Below, in pieces: positions 36,892 to 45,217 of a stretch of 64,000 bases of DNA. Numbering within the stretch: position 1 is the stretch's first letter; each line of letters opens with the position of its first letter. Below the pieces are notes generated by a model, which worked only from the letters and a program-made list of their open reading frames with translations, was not told where the DNA came from and did not search any database. The position numbers and the translations under genes were made by a program. The stretch comes from Mycolicibacterium grossiae (GTDB lineage: Bacteria > Actinomycetota > Actinomycetes > Mycobacteriales > Mycobacteriaceae), in the NCBI RefSeq assembly GCF_008329645.1, contig NZ_CP043474.1:124001-188000 (forward strand), written 5' to 3'.

Positions 36892-37215
36892 ATGCGGCCC
36901 TCCACGCGCCACCTCGTGACCCTGCTCGCCGCCGGAGGCATGGGCCTCGCCACCGCGACCCTCACCGCGGCCGGCGCGGCGGCCGAACCCGGACAGCAGT
37001 CCTGCCAGACCACCCCGGGCGGCACCTACACCGGGACCGGCGAGACCGAGTGCCAATCGCCGGGCAACGTCCAGATCGACGCCACCGCACCTGCCCCGGT
37101 CTATCCCTATCCGTGGGACGACGAGTTCTACGGGTCCGCGCTCATCATCGGTGGCCCCTGGGGCCCGCATGGCGGCGGCACGGCCGGCGGCGGCGGTGGT
37201 GGCGGGCACCGCTGA
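36892..37215 (+). CDS. Small secreted Gly-rich protein, unknown function
   Basis: 107 residues from ATG 36892. Signal peptide (LLAAGGMGLATATLTAAGAA, cleavage near AAAEP), then a short mature part with two cysteines (QQSCQTTPGGTYTGTGETEC), a Tyr/Pro-rich stretch and a poly-Gly tail ending GGGGHR. It starts 22 bp after the previous stop. No known family recognised. Confidence 0.65.
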   Translation: MRPSTRHLVTLLAAGGMGLATATLTAAGAAAEPGQQSCQTTPGGTYTGTGETECQSPGNVQIDATAPAPVYPYPWDDEFYGSALIIGGPWGPHGGGTAGGGGGGGHR

Positions 37216-37304
37216 GCGGCTATTCCCGGCGCCGAGGAGATCATTTTCACCCGTTCTGACCTGCCCGGACGGGCGTAGACTCGGTCCGTAGATCGGAGCA
37301 GGTC

Positions 37305-37550
37305 ATGAGCAAGAAATCACTTCGCACGTCCCTTTCGGTGGCGCCCGCCCTGGCCGCACTGGCCGTCGGCGGCATCCTCTTCGCCGCCCCCGCGTCGGCA
37401 GCGCCGCAGTGCGTCGACACCGCGCCGCGCACCACGATGTGCACCACCAACGGCAGTGCCCAGCTGACGACGTCCCCGCCCGCGCAGAGCTTCGGGCCGT
37501 TCTACGGCGGCTTCCCGTTCGGCGGGTTCGGCTTCGGCATCGGTTGGTGA
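37305..37550 (+). CDS. Small secreted protein, unknown function
   Basis: 81 residues from ATG 37305. A signal peptide (LAALAVGGILFAAPASAAPQ) precedes a mature part with Cys pair (PQCVDTAPRTTMCTTNGSAQ) and an aromatic Gly-rich end (FGPFYGGFPFGG). It resembles the preceding protein in layout (signal, Cys pair, Gly-rich end), suggesting an old duplication. Confidence 0.65.
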   Translation: MSKKSLRTSLSVAPALAALAVGGILFAAPASAAPQCVDTAPRTTMCTTNGSAQLTTSPPAQSFGPFYGGFPFGGFGFGIGW

Positions 37551-37606
37551 CTATTCGTCCCCGCTCGGCCGGGTAACACCGGTTCGGGCGGCGTTGTCGC
37601 GTCGCC

Positions 37607-37625
37607 GAGGTTCCGGTTAACCTAA
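37607..37625. promoter_or_regulatory. Possible DtxR/MntR-family operator before mntH
   Basis: The right half GGTTAACCTAA nearly matches the right half of the IdeR/DtxR-type box (GGCTAACCTAA); the left half, GAGGTTCC, is poor. About 12 of 19 positions agree. Metal-responsive control of a manganese importer is expected, but this is a weak site. Confidence 0.3.
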
Positions 37626-37660
37626 CTTTTTCGTTGGGCCGATCGGAATGGGCGGGGGAC

Positions 37661-38887
37661 GTGGCCGTAGTACCAAGGACGAAGCCGGGTGCGGGCCTGA
37701 TGCTGCTCGGACCCGCCTTCGTCGCGGCCATCGCCTACGTCGACCCCGGCAACGTCGCGGCCAACGTCAGCGCCGGTGCCCAGTACGGCTTCCTGCTGGT
37801 CTGGGTCATCCTCGTCGCCAACGTGATGGCGGGCCTGGTGCAGTACCTCTCGGCCAAACTCGGCCTCGTCACCGGCCGCACACTGCCGGAGTCCGTCGCC
37901 GACCGCACCCGCGCGCCCACCCGGATCGCGTACTGGGTACAGGCCGAACTCGTCGCCATGGCAACGGATCTCGCCGAAGTGGTCGGCGGCGCCATCGCGT
38001 TGTACCTGCTGTTCGACCTGCCGCTGCTGGTGGGCGGTGCCATCACCGGCGGCGTCTCCCTCGTGCTGCTGTCGGTGCAGAACCGGCGCGGTCAGCGGGT
38101 CTTCGAACGGGTCATCAGCGGTCTGCTGCTCGTCATCGCGATCGGCTTCCTCACCAGCCTGTTCGTCGCTCCGCCGTCCGCGTCCGACGTCGCCGGCGGG
38201 CTCGTCCCGCGCTTCGACGGTGCCGAGAGCATCCTGCTCGCCACCGCGATGCTCGGCGCGACCGTGATGCCCCACGCCGTGTACCTGCACTCGGGTCTGG
38301 CCCGCGACCGGCACGGCCGGCCCGATGCGGGCGCACCGCGACGCCGCCTGCTGCGCATCACCCGCTACGACGTCGCGCTCGCGATGCTCGTCGCCGGCGC
38401 GGTGAACCTCGCCATGCTGCTGGTGGCCGCCACCAACCTGCAGGGCATCGACGACACCGACTCGATCGAAGGCGCCTACTCCGCCGTGCAGGGCGCCCTC
38501 GGCCACACCGTCGCCCTGTTCTTCGCGATCGGCCTGCTGGCATCCGGACTCGCCTCGACGTCGGTCGGCGCCTACGCCGGCGCGATGATCATGCAGGGGC
38601 TGCTGCACCGCCGCTATCCGCTGCTGCTGCGCCGCCTCGTCACGCTGGTGCCGGCGCTGGTCATCCTCGGCATCGGCGTGGACCCCAGCCGCGCGCTGGT
38701 GCTCTCCCAGGTGGTGCTGTCGTTCGGCATCCCCTTCGCGCTGATCCCCCTGGTGCGGATGACCGGCGACCGCACGCTCATGGGCGACGACGTCAACCAC
38801 CGCCTCACCACGGCGTGTGGCTGGCTGGTGGCCGCGGTGATTAGTGTGCTGAACGTGGTGCTCATCTATCTCACCGTCACGGGCTGA
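37661..38887 (+). CDS. mntH: Nramp family Mn(II)/divalent metal:H+ symporter
   Basis: About 408 residues with 11 helices. The metal-binding DPGN motif is in YVDPGNVAANVSAGAQYG (helix 1) and the MPH motif in TVMPHAVYLHSGL (helix 6); ATDLAEVVGGAIALY and the loop NRRGQRVFERVI are also typical. GTG 37661 follows GGGCGGGGG; a TTG at 37634 is an alternative. Corresponds to M. tuberculosis Rv0924c. The next gene starts directly at its stop. Confidence 0.93.
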   Translation: MAVVPRTKPGAGLMLLGPAFVAAIAYVDPGNVAANVSAGAQYGFLLVWVILVANVMAGLVQYLSAKLGLVTGRTLPESVADRTRAPTRIAYWVQAELVAMATDLAEVVGGAIALYLLFDLPLLVGGAITGGVSLVLLSVQNRRGQRVFERVISGLLLVIAIGFLTSLFVAPPSASDVAGGLVPRFDGAESILLATAMLGATVMPHAVYLHSGLARDRHGRPDAGAPRRRLLRITRYDVALAMLVAGAVNLAMLLVAATNLQGIDDTDSIEGAYSAVQGALGHTVALFFAIGLLASGLASTSVGAYAGAMIMQGLLHRRYPLLLRRLVTLVPALVILGIGVDPSRALVLSQVVLSFGIPFALIPLVRMTGDRTLMGDDVNHRLTTACGWLVAAVISVLNVVLIYLTVTG

Positions 38888-39943
38888 ATGGACCGGCACG
38901 CCTACTTCGCCTACGGGTCGAACCTCAACGTCGCGCAGATGGCGCAACGCTGCCCCGACGCGACCCGGCCCGTCCCGGCGACGTTGGCCGATCACGACTG
39001 GCTGATCAACGAGCGCGGCGTCGCGACGGTCGAGCCGTCCGACGGCGCCGAGGTGCACGGCGTCCTCTGGCAGATCAGCGACCGCGACCTCGACGTCCTG
39101 GACAGCGCCGAGGGCGTTCCCGTCCGCTACCGCCGCGACCGGCTCGTCGTCGCCACCTCCGCCGGCCCGCGGGACGCGTGGGTCTACATCGACCACCGCA
39201 CGGAGGCCGGGGCGCCCCGGCCTGGTTACCTGGAGCGGATCATCGAAGGCGCTGCGCACCACGGGCTTCCGCAGCGGTGGCTCGACTTCCTGCACCGCTG
39301 GGATCCGGAGCACTGGCCCCGTGCCCTCGCACCGACCGACGTGCCCGGGCCCCAGACGCTCACGGCGCTGCTCGCCGACCCGGAGGTCACCGAACAGTCG
39401 ACGCTGCGGTCCACGTTCGGGTTCCTGGCCATCCACGGCGGCGGCCTGGAACGCATGACCGACGTCATCGCCGAGCGCGCCGCCACCGCGGCGGACGCGT
39501 CGCTCTACGTCGTCCGCCACCCGGTGAACTACCCGCACCACCTGCGCTCGGCGGCCTACCTGCCCGAGGAGTCCGAGCGTCTCGCCGCCTTCCTCGACCA
39601 CGTCGACCACGTCGTCTCGCTGCACGGGTACGGCCGCGTCGGCCGCAGCACCCAGGTGCTGGCCGGTGGGGCGAACCGCGACCTCGCCGAGCACGTCGCG
39701 CGGCACCTCGACGTGCCCGGCCACGAGGTGATCACCGACCTCGACGCGATCCCGCGCGAGCTGCGCGGTCTGCACCCCGACAACCCGGTGAACCGGCCCC
39801 GCGGGGGCGGCACGCAACTGGAGCTGAGTCCGCGGGTGCGTGGAATCAGCCCGCGCAGCGGCCCGTTCGGCGAGGACGGGTTGAGCCGGCCCACGTCGGC
39901 GCTGCTGCGGGGACTGGTCACCGCCGCGCGCACGTGGCGCTGA
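38888..39943 (+). CDS. Fusion of gamma-glutamylcyclotransferase-like and poly-gamma-glutamate hydrolase-like domains
   Basis: 351 residues. Residues ~1-125 have the GGCT/AIG2 fold signature: FAYGSNLNVAQMAQRCPDA, GVLWQISDRDLDVLDSAEGV with the catalytic Glu position, and a YRRDRLVVATSAG strand. From ~165 on, TFGFLAIHGGGLERMTDVIA, SLYVVRHPVNYPHH, DHVVSLHGYG and GANRDLAEHVARHLD match the phage/YmaC-type poly-gamma-glutamate hydrolase family with its Zn-ligand His/Glu pattern. Both domains act on gamma-glutamyl bonds, so together they could hydrolyse gamma-Glu polymers and cyclise the products. Starts immediately after the mntH stop and ends 1 bp before the convergent APC gene. Confidence 0.75.
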   Translation: MDRHAYFAYGSNLNVAQMAQRCPDATRPVPATLADHDWLINERGVATVEPSDGAEVHGVLWQISDRDLDVLDSAEGVPVRYRRDRLVVATSAGPRDAWVYIDHRTEAGAPRPGYLERIIEGAAHHGLPQRWLDFLHRWDPEHWPRALAPTDVPGPQTLTALLADPEVTEQSTLRSTFGFLAIHGGGLERMTDVIAERAATAADASLYVVRHPVNYPHHLRSAAYLPEESERLAAFLDHVDHVVSLHGYGRVGRSTQVLAGGANRDLAEHVARHLDVPGHEVITDLDAIPRELRGLHPDNPVNRPRGGGTQLELSPRVRGISPRSGPFGEDGLSRPTSALLRGLVTAARTWR

Positions 39944-41296
39944 CTACTCCTGCATCTCCAGCACCGGCGTGGGCCGGCGGAAGCCGCGGGTCACGACGGC
40001 GAGCCAGACGACGCCGAGCGCCAGCCACAGCAGTCCGATCTTCAGGGCGTCGCCGGACAGGCTCGTCCACAGCCACACCGTCAGCGCGAAGCCGATGAGC
40101 GGCAGCACCAGGTTGTTGAGCACGTTCTTCTCGCCGGCGTCGACGAAGTAGTGCTTGATCACCGTGAGGTTGACCGCCGAGAACGCTACCAGCGCACCGA
40201 AGCTCACCACCGACGCGAGGATCGCCAGGTCGATGACGATGGCCAGCAGCGAGACCACCGAGATGACGAGGATGGCCCACGTCGGCGTGCTGAACCGGAC
40301 GGACACGTGCCCGAACACCTTGCGCGGCAGCACGCCGTCACGTCCCATCGCGTAGAGGATGCGCGCCACCGACGCCTGCGACGTCAGCGCCGACCCGAGC
40401 GCGCCCGCCACGTACGCGGCGGTGAAGAACGCGGCCAGGAACGCGCCGCCGGCGGCCTTCATGACGTCCAGCGACCCGGAGTCGACGTCGGCGAAGGCGT
40501 TCGACGGGAAGACCAGCTGCGAGACGTAGGACAGCACGATGAAGAGCACGCCGCAGATGACGGTGGCGAGCATGATGGCGCGCGGCACGTCGCGGCGGGC
40601 GTCCTTGGCCTCCTCGGACAGCGTCGAGACGGCGTCGAAGCCGAGGAACGACAGGCACAGGATGGCGGCGCCCGCCAGCACCGGGCCCATTCCGCCGGCG
40701 CTGCCGTCCCCGCGGAACGGTGCCATGACGTCGACGCTGCCGGCGCCGGAGATGGCAGCCACCGCCATCACCAGGAACACGACGATGAAGACCGCCTGGA
40801 TGGCGATGATGACCAGGTTGGCGCGCGCCACCGAGACGATGCCGACGATGTTGAGCACCGTGACGATCGCGATCGTCACGACGACGATGACCCACTGCGG
40901 GATCGCCGGCACCGCGGCGTTCAGGTAGAGGCCGATGACGAGGTAGTTGAGCATCGGCAGGAAGAGGTAGTCCAGCAGCAGCGACCAGCCGGCGAGGAAG
41001 CCGACCGGTGCGCCGAACGCCTTCTGCGTGTACGCATACGCCGAGCCGGCGACCGGGAGGGCGGCGGCCATCCGCGCATACGACCGCGCGGTGAAGATCA
41101 TCGCCGCGAGCGTCACGACGTAGGACAGCGGCACCCGGCCACCGGACTCCACCGTCACGATGCCGTAGGTGGTGTACACGGTGAGCGGCACCATGTACAC
41201 CAGGCCGAACAGCACCAGCGACGGCACGCCGAGCGCCCGCTTCAGGGTCCCCTCGTGGGGGTCGGCCGAGACCCCGGCCAACGGCTCTGTCGACAT
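39944..41296 (-). CDS. APC family amino acid/amine permease
   Basis: 450 residues, 12 predicted helices; SLVLFGLVYMVPLTVYTTYG in helix 1, the ARSYARMAAALPVAGSAYAY motif and a late VARILYAMGRDGVLPRKVFG loop are typical of the amino acid-polyamine-organocation superfamily. ATG 41296 is preceded by AGAAGGGAAC. The upstream amidohydrolase gene is 12 bp away, so uptake and hydrolysis of the same amide or amine compound is likely. Confidence 0.9.
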   Translation of the reverse strand: MSTEPLAGVSADPHEGTLKRALGVPSLVLFGLVYMVPLTVYTTYGIVTVESGGRVPLSYVVTLAAMIFTARSYARMAAALPVAGSAYAYTQKAFGAPVGFLAGWSLLLDYLFLPMLNYLVIGLYLNAAVPAIPQWVIVVVTIAIVTVLNIVGIVSVARANLVIIAIQAVFIVVFLVMAVAAISGAGSVDVMAPFRGDGSAGGMGPVLAGAAILCLSFLGFDAVSTLSEEAKDARRDVPRAIMLATVICGVLFIVLSYVSQLVFPSNAFADVDSGSLDVMKAAGGAFLAAFFTAAYVAGALGSALTSQASVARILYAMGRDGVLPRKVFGHVSVRFSTPTWAILVISVVSLLAIVIDLAILASVVSFGALVAFSAVNLTVIKHYFVDAGEKNVLNNLVLPLIGFALTVWLWTSLSGDALKIGLLWLALGVVWLAVVTRGFRRPTPVLEMQE

Positions 41297-41308
41297 GGAC
41301 GTTCCCTT

Positions 41309-42928
41309 CTAACGAGCGGTGAACGCGGGCGCACCCTGCAGGTACGTCGCGCGGATCCCGATGCCGGGCAGGTCCCGGGGCGGGGTGCTGCGGGGGTCGC
41401 GGTCCAACCACACCAGATCGGCGCTCGCGCCGGGGGCGATTCGGCCCCAGACCTGCTCGGCGAACGCCTGTTTCGCGACGCCACCGGTGTAGGCCCCCAG
41501 TGCCCGCTCGACGGCGAGGATCTCCTCGGGCGTCCAGCCGCCGGCGGGCACGCCGTCAGCGGTCTGACGCGAGACGCCGATCGCGATGCCGTCCAGCGGC
41601 GCCCCCGAGGACACCGGCCAGTCCGATCCGAACGCCAGCGGCGCGCCGGAGTCGTCGAGCGTGCGCATCCGGTACTGCTTGTCGGCGCGCTCCGGCCCGA
41701 GCCGCGGCACCGTGAGCACCGTCATCAGCGCGTCCATCTGCGCCCACAGCGGCTGCATGTTCGGGATGACGTTCAGCGCGGCGAACCGCGCGAGGTCGGC
41801 GTCGTCGACGAGTTGTACGTGCGCGATCACCGGCCGGCGGTCGCGCGGGCCGTTCGTGGCGACCGCGTACTCGATCGCGTCGAGGGCCTGGCGCACGGCG
41901 GCATCGCCGATGGCGTGGATGTGGATCTGGAAGCCCAGCTCGTCCACCCGGCGGCAGGCCTGGGCGAGGCTGTCGCCCTCCCACACCGTCATGCCGTGCT
42001 GGTGCAGGCCCGAGCAGTACGGCTGGATGAGCGCTCCGGTCTCGTTCTCGACCACTCCGTCGGCGAAGAACTTGACGGTGTTGGCCGTGAGGAACGGCGA
42101 GTCGACGATCTCCACCCGCTGCCGGGACGCGAGGAACCCCTCGAGCTGGATGTCGAAGTGTCGCGGGTCGGCGTAGAAGGCGAGGTTGAAGCGGATGCGC
42201 AGCGCGTCGCGCCGGGCGGCCTCCACGTAGGTGTCGACGTCCGGCGGCTCCACCCACGCGTCCTGCACCCAGGTGACGCCGCGCTGCAGGTAGTAGTCCG
42301 CCGCGGTGCCCAGCGCCGCGATCCGGACCTCCTCGTCGCGCGGCGGCATCACCGCGGTGACCAGGTCGACCGCGCCCCACTCGCGCAACGTGCCGAGCAC
42401 CGAGCCGTCCTCGCGGTGCGGGATCTCCCCCAGCACCGGATCCGGGGTCTCGGCGGTGATGCCGGCCCGCTCCAGCGCCACCGTGTTGCACCACACCGTG
42501 TGGTAGTCCCAGGCGCGCAGCACAACCGGCCGGTCGTCGACGGCCTCGTCGAGCCAACGCGCGTCGAACAACCCACCCTCGGCGAGGCTGCCGTCGTAGG
42601 ACGCCCCGACGATCCACTCCTCGTCGGGATTGTCCTTGGCATAGCGCCGCACCGCCTCGACGATCTCGTCGATCGACGAGCAGGGCCGCACCGCGGGACC
42701 CACGAACTCCAGCCCGCCGAGCAGCGGGTGGGCGTGGCCGTCGCCGAACGACGGCATCAGGAAGCCCCCGCCGAGATCCACCTCGACGACGCCGGGCTGC
42801 CCGGCCGTCCGCGCGATCGCGTCGGCGCCGAGCGCCGTGATCACCCCGTCGGTCACCAGGAGCGCCTCGGTCGTCGGGGTCTGCGCATCGGACCACACGG
42901 TTCCGTTGCGAAACAGCGTCATCGCCAC
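41309..42928 (-). CDS. YtcJ-like metal-dependent amidohydrolase
   Basis: 539 residues from GTG 42928 (ATG 42922 is also possible). Metal ligands fall in FGDGHAHPLLGGLEFVG, FQIHIHAIGDAAVRQALDAI (His-x-His) and LAFGSDWPVSSGAPLDG (Asp). Members hydrolyse cyclic or aryl amides or related compounds; substrate unknown. Cotranscribed with the APC permease that likely imports it. Confidence 0.9.
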   Translation of the reverse strand: MAMTLFRNGTVWSDAQTPTTEALLVTDGVITALGADAIARTAGQPGVVEVDLGGGFLMPSFGDGHAHPLLGGLEFVGPAVRPCSSIDEIVEAVRRYAKDNPDEEWIVGASYDGSLAEGGLFDARWLDEAVDDRPVVLRAWDYHTVWCNTVALERAGITAETPDPVLGEIPHREDGSVLGTLREWGAVDLVTAVMPPRDEEVRIAALGTAADYYLQRGVTWVQDAWVEPPDVDTYVEAARRDALRIRFNLAFYADPRHFDIQLEGFLASRQRVEIVDSPFLTANTVKFFADGVVENETGALIQPYCSGLHQHGMTVWEGDSLAQACRRVDELGFQIHIHAIGDAAVRQALDAIEYAVATNGPRDRRPVIAHVQLVDDADLARFAALNVIPNMQPLWAQMDALMTVLTVPRLGPERADKQYRMRTLDDSGAPLAFGSDWPVSSGAPLDGIAIGVSRQTADGVPAGGWTPEEILAVERALGAYTGGVAKQAFAEQVWGRIAPGASADLVWLDRDPRSTPPRDLPGIGIRATYLQGAPAFTAR

Positions 42929-42976
42929 GGATTGGCACCTTACGCGCGGCTAACGGTTTCGCAATCCGAATGCCAC

Positions 42977-43003
42977 CCATCCATTCCCCGCGCGGCGACG
43001 AAT
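42977..43003 (+). promoter_or_regulatory. Candidate SigK-dependent promoter for the sigK operon
   Basis: CCATCC (42977-42982) and CGAAT (42999-43003) with a 16-bp spacer resemble the CCATCC/CCGAAT pattern reported for mycobacterial SigK promoters. The GTG start at 43011 follows the -10 element by only 7 nt, so the transcript would be leaderless. Confidence 0.5.
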
Positions 43004-43010
43004 ATCTGAC

Positions 43011-43835
43011 GTGACACTTCGAGACGACGCCGGACGGGTGGTGGGCCCGACGGTCACCGCTGCCGACAGCGGAGTCGGGGCGGCTCCCGCCATCTACCGC
43101 ACGCGCATCACCCACCTGCGCCGGTCCCCCGTCAAGCACTACTTCGAACACACCGGTTACTCCTGGTACGTCGACCTCGACGCGCTGCCCCGGCTGCCCC
43201 GCTGGCTACGCCCCTTCGCCGGTTTCGTTGCCGGCGACCACTTCTCGGGTCCGCCGGCGAACGGCGTCGACGACACCCTGCGCCACCGCGTCGACGCGTT
43301 CCTGGCCGGGCACGGCATCGCGCTGCCGGGCGGCACGGTGACCGCGCTGCTGCAGGCCCGCGTCCTGGGCTACGTCTACAACCCGCTGAGCATCTACTGG
43401 TGCCACGACGCCGACGGCGTCCTGCGCCACGTGGTCGCCGAGGTGCACAACGTGCAGGGCGAACGGCACGCGTACCTGCTCCCGCCGACCGGAGATGCCG
43501 CGGCCGCGGTGAAGAAGGCGCTGTACGCCTCGCCGTTCAACGACCTCGACGGCTACTACCTGGTGCGCGCGCCGCGCCCGGACACGTCACTCGACGTCTC
43601 CATCTCCCTGCACCGCGAGCACGTGCCGTCCTTCGTCGCGACGCTGTGTGGAACGCGACGCCGCGCCGGGGTGGTGCAGCTGCTCGCCCTGCAGTTGGTG
43701 GCGCCGGTCGCGCCGCTGATGGGCGCACTGTGGATCCGGCTGCACGGCGTGACGCTGTGGGCCCGCCGGGTCCCGCTGGTGCCCCGGGAATCGCGGGGCC
43801 TGCTCGTCAAGGCCGCGCCCGCGGGGTTGCCGTGA
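43011..43835 (+). CDS. DUF1365 family protein (Rv0448c-like)
   Basis: 274 residues. TRITHLRRSPVKHYFEHTGY, LLQARVLGYVYNPLSIYWCH, VVAEVHNVQGERHAYLLP and ASPFNDLDGYYLVRAPRPDT are the conserved family blocks. Function unknown; family members sit next to FAD-dependent oxidoreductases and cyclopropane-fatty-acid-synthase-like enzymes and may take part in lipid modification. In M. tuberculosis it is separated from sigK by two genes that are missing here. Confidence 0.88.
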   Translation: MTLRDDAGRVVGPTVTAADSGVGAAPAIYRTRITHLRRSPVKHYFEHTGYSWYVDLDALPRLPRWLRPFAGFVAGDHFSGPPANGVDDTLRHRVDAFLAGHGIALPGGTVTALLQARVLGYVYNPLSIYWCHDADGVLRHVVAEVHNVQGERHAYLLPPTGDAAAAVKKALYASPFNDLDGYYLVRAPRPDTSLDVSISLHREHVPSFVATLCGTRRRAGVVQLLALQLVAPVAPLMGALWIRLHGVTLWARRVPLVPRESRGLLVKAAPAGLP

Positions 43836-43936
43836 CCGCCCCCGTCATCGACAGGCCGCCCGTCGAGAGGCCGCCCGTCGACCTGCGTCCGGTGAACCGC
43901 TCGATGATCACCGTGCGCGAGAGCGGCTTTAGTAGT

Positions 43937-44491
43937 ATGCGCTCCGTGACGGCTGACCTCGACGCGTTGCTGCGCCGGGTGGCTCAACGTGACGTCGAGG
44001 CCTTCGCCGCCCTCTACGACCACACCCGTGCGCGGGTGTTCGGTCTGGTGAGCCGGGTGCTGCGGGATCCCGGTTACAGCGAAGAGACCACGCAGGACGT
44101 GTACCTGCAGGTGTGGAACAACGCCGCCAAGTACGACCCCGCCGCGGGCACCCCGCTGTCCTGGCTGATGACGCTGGCGCACCGCCGCGCCGTGGACCGC
44201 GTGCGGTCCGAGCAGGCCGCCAGCCAGCGCGAGTCGCGGTACGGCGCCGCCAACGTCGAACCGCCCGCCGACCGCGTCGCGGAGGCCGTGATCGGCTCCG
44301 ACGAGCGCCGCCAGGTGACGGTGTGCCTGGACTCGCTGACCGACCCGCAGCGCGAGTGCATCCAGCTCGCCTATTACGAGGGTCTGACCTACGCGCAGGT
44401 CTCCGAGCGCCTGACGACGAACCTTGCCACCATCAAGTCGCGGATGCGCGATGCGCTCCGCGGTCTCCGCAACTGCCTGGGGGTGTCGTGA
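43937..44491 (+). CDS. sigK: ECF RNA polymerase sigma factor SigK
   Basis: 184 residues. Region 2: LYDHTRARVFGLVSRVLRDP, YSEETTQDVYLQVWNNAAKY, PLSWLMTLAHRRAVDRVRSE; region 4: LTDPQRECIQLAYYEGLTYA then QVSERLTTNLATIKSRMRDA. GESRYGAAN-like spacing (QRESRYGAANVEP) matches M. tuberculosis SigK, and the gene is followed by RskA. Start may be ATG 43937 or GTG 43946, where the Mtb-like DLDALLRRVA begins; the open frame reaches up to GTG 43832. Confidence 0.93.
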   Translation: MRSVTADLDALLRRVAQRDVEAFAALYDHTRARVFGLVSRVLRDPGYSEETTQDVYLQVWNNAAKYDPAAGTPLSWLMTLAHRRAVDRVRSEQAASQRESRYGAANVEPPADRVAEAVIGSDERRQVTVCLDSLTDPQRECIQLAYYEGLTYAQVSERLTTNLATIKSRMRDALRGLRNCLGVS

Positions 44492-45207
44492 GCGAGCCGA
44501 CACAGGACGACGTGATGTCCCTGGCCACGCCGTATGCCCTGCACGCCGTGACCGCCGACGAGGAGCGGTCCATCGAGCGGCAGGTCGCCGCCGCGCCGGA
44601 ACTCGTGGCGCGCGCGTTCGCCGAGGAGGTGCGGTCGGTCCGCGAGACCATGGCCGTCGTCTCGGCGACCACCGCCGCCGAACCGCCCGTCGCCCTGCGG
44701 AAACGGCTGCTGGCCGCGGTCGCACAGGACGCGCCCGCCGCGCCTGCCGCACCCTCGTCCAGCGGCCGCTGGCGGACGCTGCTGCTCGCAGCCGCCGCAG
44801 TGGTCGTCGTCGCGGGCGTCGCGCTCGGAGCGGGCATCGCGCTGCGCCCGGCGCCAAAGCCCTCGGCCGCCGAGCAGATCTTCGACGCACCCGACGTACG
44901 GACGGTGTCCGGCGACATCCCGACCGGCGGAACCGCCACGCTCGTCTTCTCCCGTGAGCGCGATTCCGCGGTGCTGGTGATGAACAACGTGACCCCGCCC
45001 GAGCAGGGCTTCGTCTACCAGATGTGGCTCGTCGGCAACGACGGTGCGCACTCGGCGGGCACCATGGACGCGGGCGCCGTGTCGCCGTCGACCACCGCGG
45101 TGCTGCCGGACCTCGGCGATTCTCAGGCGCTGGCCTTCACGGTCGAGCCGGGCAGCGGGTCGACGCAGCCGACCACGCCGATCTTCGCCGAACTCCCGCT
45201 GGTCTGA
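44488..45207 (+). CDS. rskA: Anti-sigma-K factor RskA
   Basis: 239 residues from GTG 44488, overlapping the sigK stop. The cytoplasmic sigma-binding domain (LATPYALHAVTADEERSIER, ~10-85), one membrane helix (TLLLAAAAVVVVAGVALGAG, ~105-125) and a periplasmic RskA domain (PPEQGFVYQMWLVGNDG, DSQALAFTVEPGSGSTQPTT) are present. Regulated intramembrane proteolysis releases SigK in relatives. No redox-sensitive cysteine is visible in the N-terminal domain. Confidence 0.93.
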   Translation: MSEPTQDDVMSLATPYALHAVTADEERSIERQVAAAPELVARAFAEEVRSVRETMAVVSATTAAEPPVALRKRLLAAVAQDAPAAPAAPSSSGRWRTLLLAAAAVVVVAGVALGAGIALRPAPKPSAAEQIFDAPDVRTVSGDIPTGGTATLVFSRERDSAVLVMNNVTPPEQGFVYQMWLVGNDGAHSAGTMDAGAVSPSTTAVLPDLGDSQALAFTVEPGSGSTQPTTPIFAELPLV

Positions 45208-45217
45208 CGCCGCGGGT

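Noticed and set aside
40151..43009. Plus-strand open frame of about 950 codons opposite the APC permease and amidohydrolase
   Set aside because: Antisense shadow; the opposite strand encodes two clear proteins with all motifs.
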